Positions 55,706 to 64,000 of a stretch of 64,000 nucleotides of DNA are shown one piece after another. Below the pieces are notes generated by a model. It did no database searches, was not told the DNA's origin, and saw nothing but the letters and a program-made list of their open reading frames with translations. The translations under genes were made by a program, and so were the position numbers. The DNA comes from Parabacteroides sp. AM08-6 (GTDB taxonomy: Bacteria > Bacteroidota > Bacteroidia > Bacteroidales > Tannerellaceae): NCBI RefSeq assembly GCF_003473295.1, contig NZ_QRMP01000007.1, forward strand, positions 74,377 to 138,376, given 5' to 3'. The first letter of the stretch is position 1; each line of letters begins with the position of its first letter.

Positions 55706-58700
55706 ATGGCAAACGATTTGAACAGAAGCATAAAAATCTATCTGGATAACAGCGATGCAATGACCAGCGCCGGCCAGCTGGAAGATCGCATGGGTGAACT
55801 TGAAAAGAAACTGCTTGCCCTGCAAACTGCGGGAAAAGGAAATACCGAACAGGCGAAAAAGCTGCAAAAGGAACTGACGGCACAAACACAAAAGTATGAG
55901 AAATATAAACGGGAAGTTTCTGATACGGAGCGAGTACTTCGAAACCTGAGCGGAGCCACTTATAAGGAATTGCTTGCCGCAAAGAAACAAGTAGACCTAC
56001 AACTGCGTTCTACCACCCGCAATACCGATTTGTATAACAAAAGGCTGGAAGTGCAGAAGGCTATAAGCAAAGAGCTTATACTTGTACAAAAGGATATGCG
56101 TACGGAAATTGGTTGCCAAGCTTCGTCATGGGGACGGGCGGCTGATTTTATTAATAAGTACATGGGTATTATCGGTACGGTAGTAGCCGGTGTGACAGGG
56201 GTTACAATGGCCTTTAATAAATTGCGCGAAGCTAGAAACAAATTGGAAGAAAGTAAGGCTGATGTAAAAGCCCTTACCGGACTGGATGATGAAAGCGTAG
56301 AATGGTTGACAGCACAAGCAAAACAGTTATCTACAACCGTGACGAAAGAAGGAATACGTATCCGGCAGTCGGCAACGGAAATATTAGAGGCATATAAACT
56401 TGTGGGGTCGGCAAAACCGGAACTGTTGGCCAATAAGGAAGCGTTGGCTGCTGTAACAGAGCAGACACTTATTCTGGCTTCTGCCAGTGGTATGAAGTTG
56501 ACTGATGCGGTGGATGCGGTTACATTGGCATTAAACCAATATGGAGCCGGGGCGGATGAAGCTGCTAAATATGTGAATGTGCTGGCTGCCGGTAGTAAGT
56601 ATGGAGCTGCCGCGGTGGAAAGCCAGACGAGTGCCATAAAAAAGAGCGGTGTAGCAGCAGCGTCAGCCAATATACCTATAGAACAACTAGTCGGTACGAT
56701 TGAAACACTTGCAGAAAAAGGTATAAAGGATGAAATAGCCGGTACCGGATTGAAAAAGTTTTTCCTGACATTGCAAACCGGAGCTGATGAAACGAATCCA
56801 AAGGTCGTTGGACTGGAAAAAGCATTGGAGAATCTGTCGAAAAAGCAAATGGATGCGGCTACTATTAAAAAGATGTTCGGTGAAGAAGGTTATAATGTCG
56901 CTTCTGTTTTAATCAATGAGACGGATAAGGTTAAAAAATATACGGAGGCTGTTACCGGTACATCTGTGGCTATGGAACAAGCCGGAGTGAAGAGCGATAC
57001 GGCTGCCTCTAAACTTGACCAGGCCCGTAACAAAATGACTGATTTAGGGGTAGAGTTGATGGAGAAGCTGAATCCGGCAATAACCGGTGCGCTGAATAAG
57101 ACGGTTAACTGGACTAGGAAGATAGTATTGCTTGCTGATTGGATTAGTAAGAATACGGGATTGATAGTTTCCCTTGGTGTTACATTGGCAACTTATACAG
57201 TGGTAGTGCAGACTATTGTTAATTGGGAAAGAATCAGAAACAGGGAACTAGTAATATTTACCAAGTTGGGTAAGACTTGGACATTGGTAACTACAACCAT
57301 GAAAGGTGCTCAGATTGCATTAGCCGGGGCGTATGCTTTATTAACCGGCAATCTGGTGAGGGCTAAAGCGGCATGGGCTTTGTTAAACAGCACAATGTTG
57401 CTTAATCCGATAGTGGCTATAGGTGTTGCCGTAGCAGCTTTAGCCGTTGGTATATATAAACTGGCCACCCGGACTACCGATGCTAAGGAAGCAATGGCTT
57501 CTTTTATGGAATCTTCCATCAAGGAACAGACGGAACTGGAAAAGCTGTATGGAGCATTGAAGCGTTCAGGTGAAGGAACTGAACAACGGACAAAATTAAT
57601 CAAGGAGTTTAATAGTAAGTATGGAGAATATTTGCCCAACCTACTTTCTGAAAAGTCTACTTTGGAGGAAATTAAAACGGCTTATGAAAATGTAACTGTC
57701 GCCATGCGTGAAAACATAGCTCAGAAAACGTTGGAAAAAAAGACAGAAAAGATAGAAACGGATTCTCTTGAAAAGAAAACGAAAGAACTGAATGATATTA
57801 AGGAAAAATTGTCTGCACTTCCGAAATCGATGATAGCAGATGCTATATCAGATATTGTAAGCCAAGTTGAAGAGGGAAAAAATCAGGGAAAGGAACTAGG
57901 AGTTGTGTGGCGAGATGTTATCGAGAATATCCGTAAGGTCTATTTTGACAACGGTTCTCTCCCTGCACGCTTTGGAAATGAATTAGACAATTATGTGAGA
58001 GAGGTTTATAAGGCTGCCGATAAAGTGAAAGCCGTGAAGGAAGAATTGTCTCCGTTCCTCCCAAAAGAAAAAGAGAAACAGCCGGAACCTACAGACCCAA
58101 CAAACGGCGGGGTTGTTATTACGGCATCTGTGAAAGACAAGACATCAACTCCTACTTCCGATGAAGAACAGAAGAAAATTACTGATGCCAAATTGAAAGA
58201 GGTTGACCGGTATGTTCAACAAGAAAAAGTGAAATTAAAAGAAAGTTACCTACAGAATCTAATGGATAAGGCTGATTATAACCGGCAATTGGAAATGTTG
58301 GAACTGGAATCATTAAACCGCCGTCTGGCAATTTACGGACTGGATAAGGATAAACAAGCAGAAATACAAGATAAAATACTTTCATACAAAGTAAAAATCT
58401 TGGAAGAAACGAAAAAGTTTGAGGAAAGTCAGGAAAAGTATCGGTTAAAAGCCGAAAAGAAAGAAGAAAAAACTAAGGAGAAGGCTTTAAATGACGAACT
58501 GAAACGGGTTGTAACAAAAAATCAGGAACAGAAGAAAATTGAATATGACAAGGAGATGGAGCATCGTAAAAAGATGGTCGAATTGGCACAGGGATTTTCA
58601 TCGGAAATTGGGACAATTGTTGGTAGTGCATTATCCGGCAATAGCGATATTGTAAAAAGCTCGTTGGTCGCTATTATCAATATGGGATTAGATGCCCTAA

Positions 58701-59344
58701 AAATACAATGCGAAATGGCAGCTGCAGGAGCTACGATGCAAAGTTTAGCGCAAGCGGATTCTGTTTTGACATTTGGAGCGGCAGGATTTGCTCGAGCAGC
58801 TATTTTAGTAGGTTTGATAGAAGCTGCATTCTCTGCTGTGAAATCTGTTGTTGGAAACTTAGTGAATAATATAGGTAATAATGCGTCATCATCAGATATT
58901 TCGGTTAATGGTTCTTCTCTGGATACAGGTACGCGTGTGGTAAATGATGGTTTTTATTTAGGTGGCGACACCGGAAAAGGTAGTCCGTTTGCTGTTGCAG
59001 GTCCTGTACATTATGATGAGTATGTTGTACCGTCTTTTGTTCTCCATGAACCGGCAGCTATGAATCATGTGGCTGCTTTGGAAGCCATGCGTAGGCAGAA
59101 AACAAATGCTAATCCTTTATCATTACCTGTGGCTGGTTTTGCAAATGGGGGATATGCAGGAAATCAAGACACAACGATTTCCCCTGTTGTATATCCTGAT
59201 AATAGTAAGGATGCTATTAACAAGTTGGATAATTTGTTGAATAAACTTGATAGGGATGGCATTAAAGCTTATATCATATATTCTGAATATCAAAAAGTTC
59301 AAAAGCAATTGGAAGAATCTAGAAAAATAGGTAGTAAATCATGA
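55706..59344 (+). CDS. Tape measure protein
   Basis: A 1212-residue protein. N-terminal coiled coils (MGELEKKLLALQTAGKGN) precede a TP901-type core (about 160-420: SATEILEAYKLVGSAKPELL, LTDAVDAVTLALNQYGAGAD, AVESQTSAIKKSGVAAASAN). Membrane-like helices follow at about 490-600 (NPIVAIGVAVAALAVGIYKL), then long Lys/Glu coiled coils (about 680-980) and a Gly/Ala-rich end. By the usual ratio of about 0.15 nm per residue the tail would be about 180 nm, i.e. a siphovirus. It sets tail length. Confidence 0.9.
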   Translation: MANDLNRSIKIYLDNSDAMTSAGQLEDRMGELEKKLLALQTAGKGNTEQAKKLQKELTAQTQKYEKYKREVSDTERVLRNLSGATYKELLAAKKQVDLQLRSTTRNTDLYNKRLEVQKAISKELILVQKDMRTEIGCQASSWGRAADFINKYMGIIGTVVAGVTGVTMAFNKLREARNKLEESKADVKALTGLDDESVEWLTAQAKQLSTTVTKEGIRIRQSATEILEAYKLVGSAKPELLANKEALAAVTEQTLILASASGMKLTDAVDAVTLALNQYGAGADEAAKYVNVLAAGSKYGAAAVESQTSAIKKSGVAAASANIPIEQLVGTIETLAEKGIKDEIAGTGLKKFFLTLQTGADETNPKVVGLEKALENLSKKQMDAATIKKMFGEEGYNVASVLINETDKVKKYTEAVTGTSVAMEQAGVKSDTAASKLDQARNKMTDLGVELMEKLNPAITGALNKTVNWTRKIVLLADWISKNTGLIVSLGVTLATYTVVVQTIVNWERIRNRELVIFTKLGKTWTLVTTTMKGAQIALAGAYALLTGNLVRAKAAWALLNSTMLLNPIVAIGVAVAALAVGIYKLATRTTDAKEAMASFMESSIKEQTELEKLYGALKRSGEGTEQRTKLIKEFNSKYGEYLPNLLSEKSTLEEIKTAYENVTVAMRENIAQKTLEKKTEKIETDSLEKKTKELNDIKEKLSALPKSMIADAISDIVSQVEEGKNQGKELGVVWRDVIENIRKVYFDNGSLPARFGNELDNYVREVYKAADKVKAVKEELSPFLPKEKEKQPEPTDPTNGGVVITASVKDKTSTPTSDEEQKKITDAKLKEVDRYVQQEKVKLKESYLQNLMDKADYNRQLEMLELESLNRRLAIYGLDKDKQAEIQDKILSYKVKILEETKKFEESQEKYRLKAEKKEEKTKEKALNDELKRVVTKNQEQKKIEYDKEMEHRKKMVELAQGFSSEIGTIVGSALSGNSDIVKSSLVAIINMGLDALKIQCEMAAAGATMQSLAQADSVLTFGAAGFARAAILVGLIEAAFSAVKSVVGNLVNNIGNNASSSDISVNGSSLDTGTRVVNDGFYLGGDTGKGSPFAVAGPVHYDEYVVPSFVLHEPAAMNHVAALEAMRRQKTNANPLSLPVAGFANGGYAGNQDTTISPVVYPDNSKDAINKLDNLLNKLDRDGIKAYIIYSEYQKVQKQLEESRKIGSKS

Positions 59345-61320
59345 AAATAATACATTCATCTGGTAAAGAATTAAAAATTGAAACAGGCACAGTTTTAGAA
59401 ATGGAACGAACAAATCCTTTTTTTAATGACTATGGGGAACAGTCTATTCCCATAAAATTGCCTCCTGATAAACAAAATTTTGAAACCTTGGGGTTTCCTG
59501 ATAATATCTCAGGCATACATAAGATGCCTCAAAGGACGGATGGAACCATTCAAGATGGTATATTTCATATCGCTTGTAGACAAGCGATACTATCGGCAAA
59601 TTCAAAAGAAGGAATAGACACTTCTTTTTATTTGAATATAGGTTCTTTCTACGAAAAAATGGAAAAAGTTCAGTTGTCTACAGTTTTCAAAGATAAGGTT
59701 ATCAATTTTGACACTATATATTCAGCAATGAGTTTTGTACGTAAATTGATGGTTATTCCAGATCATCGATTTTCATGTTTTCCCGTATTAACAGAAAGTC
59801 AAGATTCCGGGAAAATAATTTGCCTGAATAAAATGGTTTTACCTCTTAAAGAGGACGGATACCTTTCTTTTTATAACGAAATGGAACAAACAGAAACGGT
59901 TAATGAGAAAAAGGTATCAATTCCTCCTGGGTATTATATAACCCCTTTCGTTAAAGTTATGCATGTATTGGATGAGATATTTAAATATCTCGGTTATGTT
60001 TTAGAAGGGAATTTCTTTTCAGAAACAGAGCCTTTCAAGTCTATGGTCTTTCTTAATAATAACATTGATACGATTGTTGATAATAAGATACGTTATGAAC
60101 AATTGGTTCCTGATTGTAGCATTTCCTCTGTTTTAGATATATTTCGAAACAAGTTTTGCTGCGAGTTCATTCCGGATGAAATTCACCGGACAGTTAGAAT
60201 AGAATTATTCAATGATGTTATAGAAAGACCTGTCTCTCAAGATTTGACCAAGTTGCTGGCTTCTCCTATTACGATTAATCATGGTCAGGCCTTTAAACAA
60301 TTAAAATTAACGTGCGAAAAAGGGCCAATGATTACATTTCAGGGTGGTACAGACTTTGTTTCTGCTACTCCTGACTTTTTAAACAAAAAACTATATGAAA
60401 TAAAATCCGCATATCCAGGAGCAATGATTAGTGAACCTATAGGCATAATCTTTAGAGAAGGCTATAAAGGACATTTCTTAACAACAGAATATGTAGGGAG
60501 TTTAAATTGTGACTATTATGCAGGAGAAAATTTAGAAGATGAAGAAAAACAATCTCCGGATGTATTGGTATCTATTGGCTTTTTCTTGGAGTCGGGAGGC
60601 TATGCCCCTTTTGTTGGAACTTCTAGGACTATGAATTCAAGTATTGTTTGGAGTTCGCCCAGTGGAGCTGAAAGCACAGATGATGCGACTCAGGACAAAT
60701 CAGAACTAAAACCTATGCTATGTTTTACAGTACATAGGAATTCAAATACAGATATCGGTACTATTTATGATTGCTTATTATCTGAACATTTATGGGATTA
60801 TGCTCTTTGTTACAATGGAAAAAATGGGTTATATGAAAAATTTTGGAGAAAGTATGATGACATGTTACGTAATTCCATGCGACCAGTAACAGCTAAATTA
60901 ATGTTATCAGACCTTGATAAAATGAATATCTCAGCCTATGAAAAGGTATTGATTAATAATCAAGAACTTTTACCTGATATTATTAAGTATGATATAGGTA
61001 AAAAGGATATTACCGAGTGCTCTTTTTATACCACAAGGATTTATTTCCCGAAATCGTCTGCGATAACAAATACAGAACTTTTTAAACCGTCCAAATATAG
61101 ATGGGAGGTAAAAAAGGAAGCAAGTATAACTGATACTTATAACTATTTTGAATATAATGAAACTCCAGTTGCATTTTATCCAACTCTACCAACCGAAAAG
61201 GAGTATAAACAAGGAGGACGTTTTTATCAGAAAGCTTATTCTGGGAAATTTTATAATGATAGTGGATATAAGAATGGTATTTTGACTGTTTGGCTAGAAC
61301 CTGTTTTACGGGAAGTCTAA
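59341..61320 (+). CDS. Distal tail / baseplate protein
   Basis: A 659-residue beta-rich protein (IIHSSGKELKIETGTVLEME, NPFFNDYGEQSIPIKLPPDK, KQLKLTCEKGPMITFQGGTD). It follows the tape measure with an ATGA overlap, the typical place for the Dit/Tal-like tail tip. Base composition is more A/T rich than its neighbours. Exact function unknown. Confidence 0.6.
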   Translation: MKIIHSSGKELKIETGTVLEMERTNPFFNDYGEQSIPIKLPPDKQNFETLGFPDNISGIHKMPQRTDGTIQDGIFHIACRQAILSANSKEGIDTSFYLNIGSFYEKMEKVQLSTVFKDKVINFDTIYSAMSFVRKLMVIPDHRFSCFPVLTESQDSGKIICLNKMVLPLKEDGYLSFYNEMEQTETVNEKKVSIPPGYYITPFVKVMHVLDEIFKYLGYVLEGNFFSETEPFKSMVFLNNNIDTIVDNKIRYEQLVPDCSISSVLDIFRNKFCCEFIPDEIHRTVRIELFNDVIERPVSQDLTKLLASPITINHGQAFKQLKLTCEKGPMITFQGGTDFVSATPDFLNKKLYEIKSAYPGAMISEPIGIIFREGYKGHFLTTEYVGSLNCDYYAGENLEDEEKQSPDVLVSIGFFLESGGYAPFVGTSRTMNSSIVWSSPSGAESTDDATQDKSELKPMLCFTVHRNSNTDIGTIYDCLLSEHLWDYALCYNGKNGLYEKFWRKYDDMLRNSMRPVTAKLMLSDLDKMNISAYEKVLINNQELLPDIIKYDIGKKDITECSFYTTRIYFPKSSAITNTELFKPSKYRWEVKKEASITDTYNYFEYNETPVAFYPTLPTEKEYKQGGRFYQKAYSGKFYNDSGYKNGILTVWLEPVLREV

Positions 61321-61373
61321 TTGTCCTTTATAGCTTATGTCTTGGTATATATTTTTGACGAAAATCTATTAGA

Positions 61374-64000
61374 ATGGCAGGAGTAATAAATAAACCGGAT
61401 GCACTTAATTTGTCTGGGAACCTAAAAACATTTGTATTGTCGGCTACATCGGCAGTATCCTTTGTTTTGAAAAAGGGAGACGCTATTTTGTTGGAGCATA
61501 GCTATGAGCCTGGTCCGGACAGAATGGTACATATAGATGTGAAAGATGTGGTAGAAAGTCAGCTTTTCTATACACTGAATGAATCCGAACAAATATATAC
61601 CCAGACAGGTCTTGTCGCAGATTTTACGGCAAATATTGATGGTACGGATTATCCTTTCCGGGTAATCCGTAGTGGTGTTGGTAATCTGGCTGACACTGCG
61701 GCTAATTGGCTTAAACTGCATTTTCTTACTTGGCAACCACGGATTAAAGAGGTTACTTATTATTCTCCGGAATGGTTAACCTATTATGCTGTTGAAGCCT
61801 GTACGGTTAAGCTGAAAGCAACCTATCCTGATAAGTCTGTAAAAACGATAACATTGCAGAATTGTATTGCAGGGACAGCCACAACATTCAACCTGCAATA
61901 TTCAGTTGTAGCCGGAAAACTTAATAATACTTATCCGTCTTTTTATGAGGTTTGGACAGAAACATCCAGTGGAATGAAGATGTCTGAAACACAAATCTAT
62001 GCCTATTCGGATGTGCTATCCGAAAACGAACAATGGTATCTTTTTGAAAATAGTTTGGGAGGACTGGATACATTTAGGGCGTATGGGACTAATGAACTTA
62101 ATGCCGAGCATGAACATAATATTGCAGAAATTGGGGATGTAAGAGAAGAATATCAAGTTGATACGGAACGGAAATACACCAAGAATACAGGTTATTTGGA
62201 TGAATATTCCCGTAGATGGCTATTGGATTTTTTCCCCAGTCGGGCGAAATATATTTACGAAGCATCGTCTATTAGGCGTATTGTTGTTACAGAAAGTAAT
62301 GCGACTTACGTGTCAAGTGAATTACCATCCAACTATACTTTTACATGGCAGCTGGCTGAAGTTTGCTCATTTCTGAATCTTATAAAGAACGAAGCGGACA
62401 TCCCGGACAACTTAGTTGCTCCAGACCTTTCATCGCCGGATTTTATTTTACCCCCCCGGTTAGCTGAGATACCGAGGATAACACTATCTGGGGGGGTACT
62501 CATTCCGGCATTCGACCCATTTAACCCGAAACCAACGGTAACGACATACGGGGCTATCCATGATTCGATAAAGAATGCCGTAGTAAAGGAACTGGAAGAT
62601 GAATTAAGTGGTATTGTCGGTGGCGGTGATAATCCGGGAGGTTCTGATATTGAAATAATTGAGTCAACTGACTTTGTAACCCTTCCGTCTGACAGCAATG
62701 TCTACTCTGCCTTGATGACAGATTGGAAAATCTACAAGGCAATAGAAGATAATTTGGTCAGTTTAGACGGAATGTTTCTTCGCAAAGACATTCCGGACAC
62801 GGCACACGGGACAATATCTTTTGAAGATGGTGCACAAAGTACACTATTTGCTGCCGGCTATGATGCAGGTGCAGGATGGGGTATTGATAAAAATGGCTTG
62901 GCTTGGTTTGGAGAGTTAAAAATTCGTGATAATGTCTATGTGGAGAAAATGTTCGGTTCCCCGGCCTCTGCATCCGGCATGTTTGGATTCGGAACTATTT
63001 TTAATAACCAGAAGGCCAGTGGAGAGTTGGATTACCTGATGGTCCGAAAAGAGTTTCGCGTTAATACGATGGTGGTTAACGAGACATTGGGGCTTAATGG
63101 AAATCGCTTAGTATCAGACTTTAACAAAATTCTATCCGTACAAGAATTGTCGGACCGTTATCGCTGCACGATAGATAAAGTCGAGGGCATGATGTATATG
63201 AACATGCGAGGCGATGATATTATCCGTTGCCAGCAATATAAAGATTTGACTTCTAAATTTTACTATGGCGAAGTATTGGGTGTAACAGAAAATTATTTCG
63301 ATTTAAGGAAACCTTTGCTTGAAGGGCAATCCATTCCTGCGCCTGGTGATGTCGTATTTCGGATGGGTAATAAGTATGACCTGATGCGTCAGGGTGTGAT
63401 TTATTTGGCCACGGCAGAAACAGATGGGACCTACATCGATGTCTTGGACAAAATAAACAGTGCCGACATGACCGGGAAATCTGTTGTCAGGATTGGCAAT
63501 GTATCCGGAATAACTTCAAAGTACAAAGGGAATTTAGGCCAGGCAGGTATTTATCACGGTATTTATATCAAGGGTGGCATATTCGACGAATGCGATATAT
63601 ATCTTCCTAACGGCGACACCGTTTATCAATCTTTCCTTGTATTAAACGGAAAACTCGAAAGTGAAATATCTTCCGTCCGGGATGCAATTAACGACAATGG
63701 TAATAACATCTTGGCTAATCCAACATGGGATGGGAATTTAGACAAATGGACCTATTCGCAAGATATAGAATTACTATCTGCGGCAAACGGATGGCTGTGG
63801 TTTAATGCCGCATTTTATTCCGATAAGAAAAAATCTGTTGAAGTCTTGGCCGAAAACGGTCTCCGGATTCTTCGTATTTTTAACAGCGGCATTACCCAGG
63901 CAAATGCTGATTTATTAAACCGAGATGCCGGTACTTATGTAGTTCGTGTGCGCTATAAGGCTATTACCGCTGGTACTTTTTCATTCGGTTTTTCAGGAAA
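61374..64000 (+). CDS. Large tail-tip / fibre protein (partial, runs off the window)
   Basis: An open frame of 875 codons from ATG 61374 to the window edge. N-terminal beta domains (ALNLSGNLKTFVLSATSAVS) precede a Pro-rich linker spanning two 7-base homopolymer runs (PDFILPPRLAEIPRI). A fibre-like middle follows (GWGIDKNGLAWFGELKIRDN, a pattern seen in tail proteins that carry peptidase or fibre modules). At the edge ILANPTWDGNLDKWTYSQ looks like a carbohydrate-binding jelly-roll. Probably the receptor-facing tail protein. Confidence 0.75.
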   Translation, partial: MAGVINKPDALNLSGNLKTFVLSATSAVSFVLKKGDAILLEHSYEPGPDRMVHIDVKDVVESQLFYTLNESEQIYTQTGLVADFTANIDGTDYPFRVIRSGVGNLADTAANWLKLHFLTWQPRIKEVTYYSPEWLTYYAVEACTVKLKATYPDKSVKTITLQNCIAGTATTFNLQYSVVAGKLNNTYPSFYEVWTETSSGMKMSETQIYAYSDVLSENEQWYLFENSLGGLDTFRAYGTNELNAEHEHNIAEIGDVREEYQVDTERKYTKNTGYLDEYSRRWLLDFFPSRAKYIYEASSIRRIVVTESNATYVSSELPSNYTFTWQLAEVCSFLNLIKNEADIPDNLVAPDLSSPDFILPPRLAEIPRITLSGGVLIPAFDPFNPKPTVTTYGAIHDSIKNAVVKELEDELSGIVGGGDNPGGSDIEIIESTDFVTLPSDSNVYSALMTDWKIYKAIEDNLVSLDGMFLRKDIPDTAHGTISFEDGAQSTLFAAGYDAGAGWGIDKNGLAWFGELKIRDNVYVEKMFGSPASASGMFGFGTIFNNQKASGELDYLMVRKEFRVNTMVVNETLGLNGNRLVSDFNKILSVQELSDRYRCTIDKVEGMMYMNMRGDDIIRCQQYKDLTSKFYYGEVLGVTENYFDLRKPLLEGQSIPAPGDVVFRMGNKYDLMRQGVIYLATAETDGTYIDVLDKINSADMTGKSVVRIGNVSGITSKYKGNLGQAGIYHGIYIKGGIFDECDIYLPNGDTVYQSFLVLNGKLESEISSVRDAINDNGNNILANPTWDGNLDKWTYSQDIELLSAANGWLWFNAAFYSDKKKSVEVLAENGLRILRIFNSGITQANADLLNRDAGTYVVRVRYKAITAGTFSFGFSG
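62449..62498. repeat. Paired C7/G7 homopolymer runs in the tail-tip gene
   Basis: TACCCCCCC (62449-62457) and GGGGGGGTA (62490-62498) form an inverted pair inside the open frame. Both are in frame as written; a slip in either would truncate the protein. Confidence 0.7.

Overview
The window is a Bacteroidales chromosome (Bacteroides/Parabacteroides type) that runs into the left part of a large integrated siphovirus-like prophage. Evidence for the host: the batD-batE gene pair, a Bacteroides-type tyrosine integrase, and promoters of the TTTG / 19-21 bp / TAnnTTTG form instead of the usual -35/-10. The right end of the prophage and attR lie outside the window.

Host part (1-7.3 kb): the end of batD, batE, a PAP2-family phosphatase, a small HTH-type protein, a UspA-type stress protein with an extra N-terminal domain, an Hpt protein followed by a hybrid histidine kinase with two receiver domains, and a MarC-family membrane protein on the minus strand.

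Prophage left end and immunity region (7.3-12.1 kb): the integrase reads right from its own clear promoter. A minus-strand lysogeny operon follows: a LexA-like repressor (S24 protease fold with an Ala-Gly cleavage site), then a 490-residue protein that appears to join an EVE/PUA-like domain to a PD-(D/E)XK nuclease domain, then a lipoprotein. The control region has repeated TACTAA half-sites, and a perfect 12-bp palindrome sits between the -33 and -7 boxes of the rightward early promoter.

Early region (12.1-36.5 kb): small regulators, a recombination module (Sak4-like ATPase, PD-(D/E)XK exonuclease, NinB-like and NinG-like proteins) interrupted by an HNH homing endonuclease, an SF2 helicase, a replication-initiation-type protein, two DNA methyltransferases, a PAPS-reductase-family protein, a second tyrosine recombinase with a full catalytic set, and a 1321-residue primase-helicase fusion. 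Two tRNA-Leu-like genes have anticodon arms interrupted by about 70 and more than 110 nt. Each is preceded by the same 23-nt hairpin, and both lie in strongly structured non-coding stretches. Just downstream of the primase is an iteron array (about ten GACCAACA copies in inverted arrangement around an AT-rich block), a good candidate for the replication origin.

Late region (36.6-64 kb): the order is unusual. S49-type protease, scaffold-like protein and major capsid protein (with a C-terminal Ig-like domain) come first, followed by a PLD-like protein, small packaging proteins and large terminase. Next come RadC and a lysis cassette (holin, endolysin, probable u-spanin), then portal and connector proteins, tape measure and tail-tip proteins. 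Between connector and tail genes (50.7-54.6 kb) is an accessory island of small, individually promoted genes on both strands. It carries repeated, partly bidirectional promoters and leaders with long perfect inverted repeats, one of which can form mutually exclusive helices just before a start codon.
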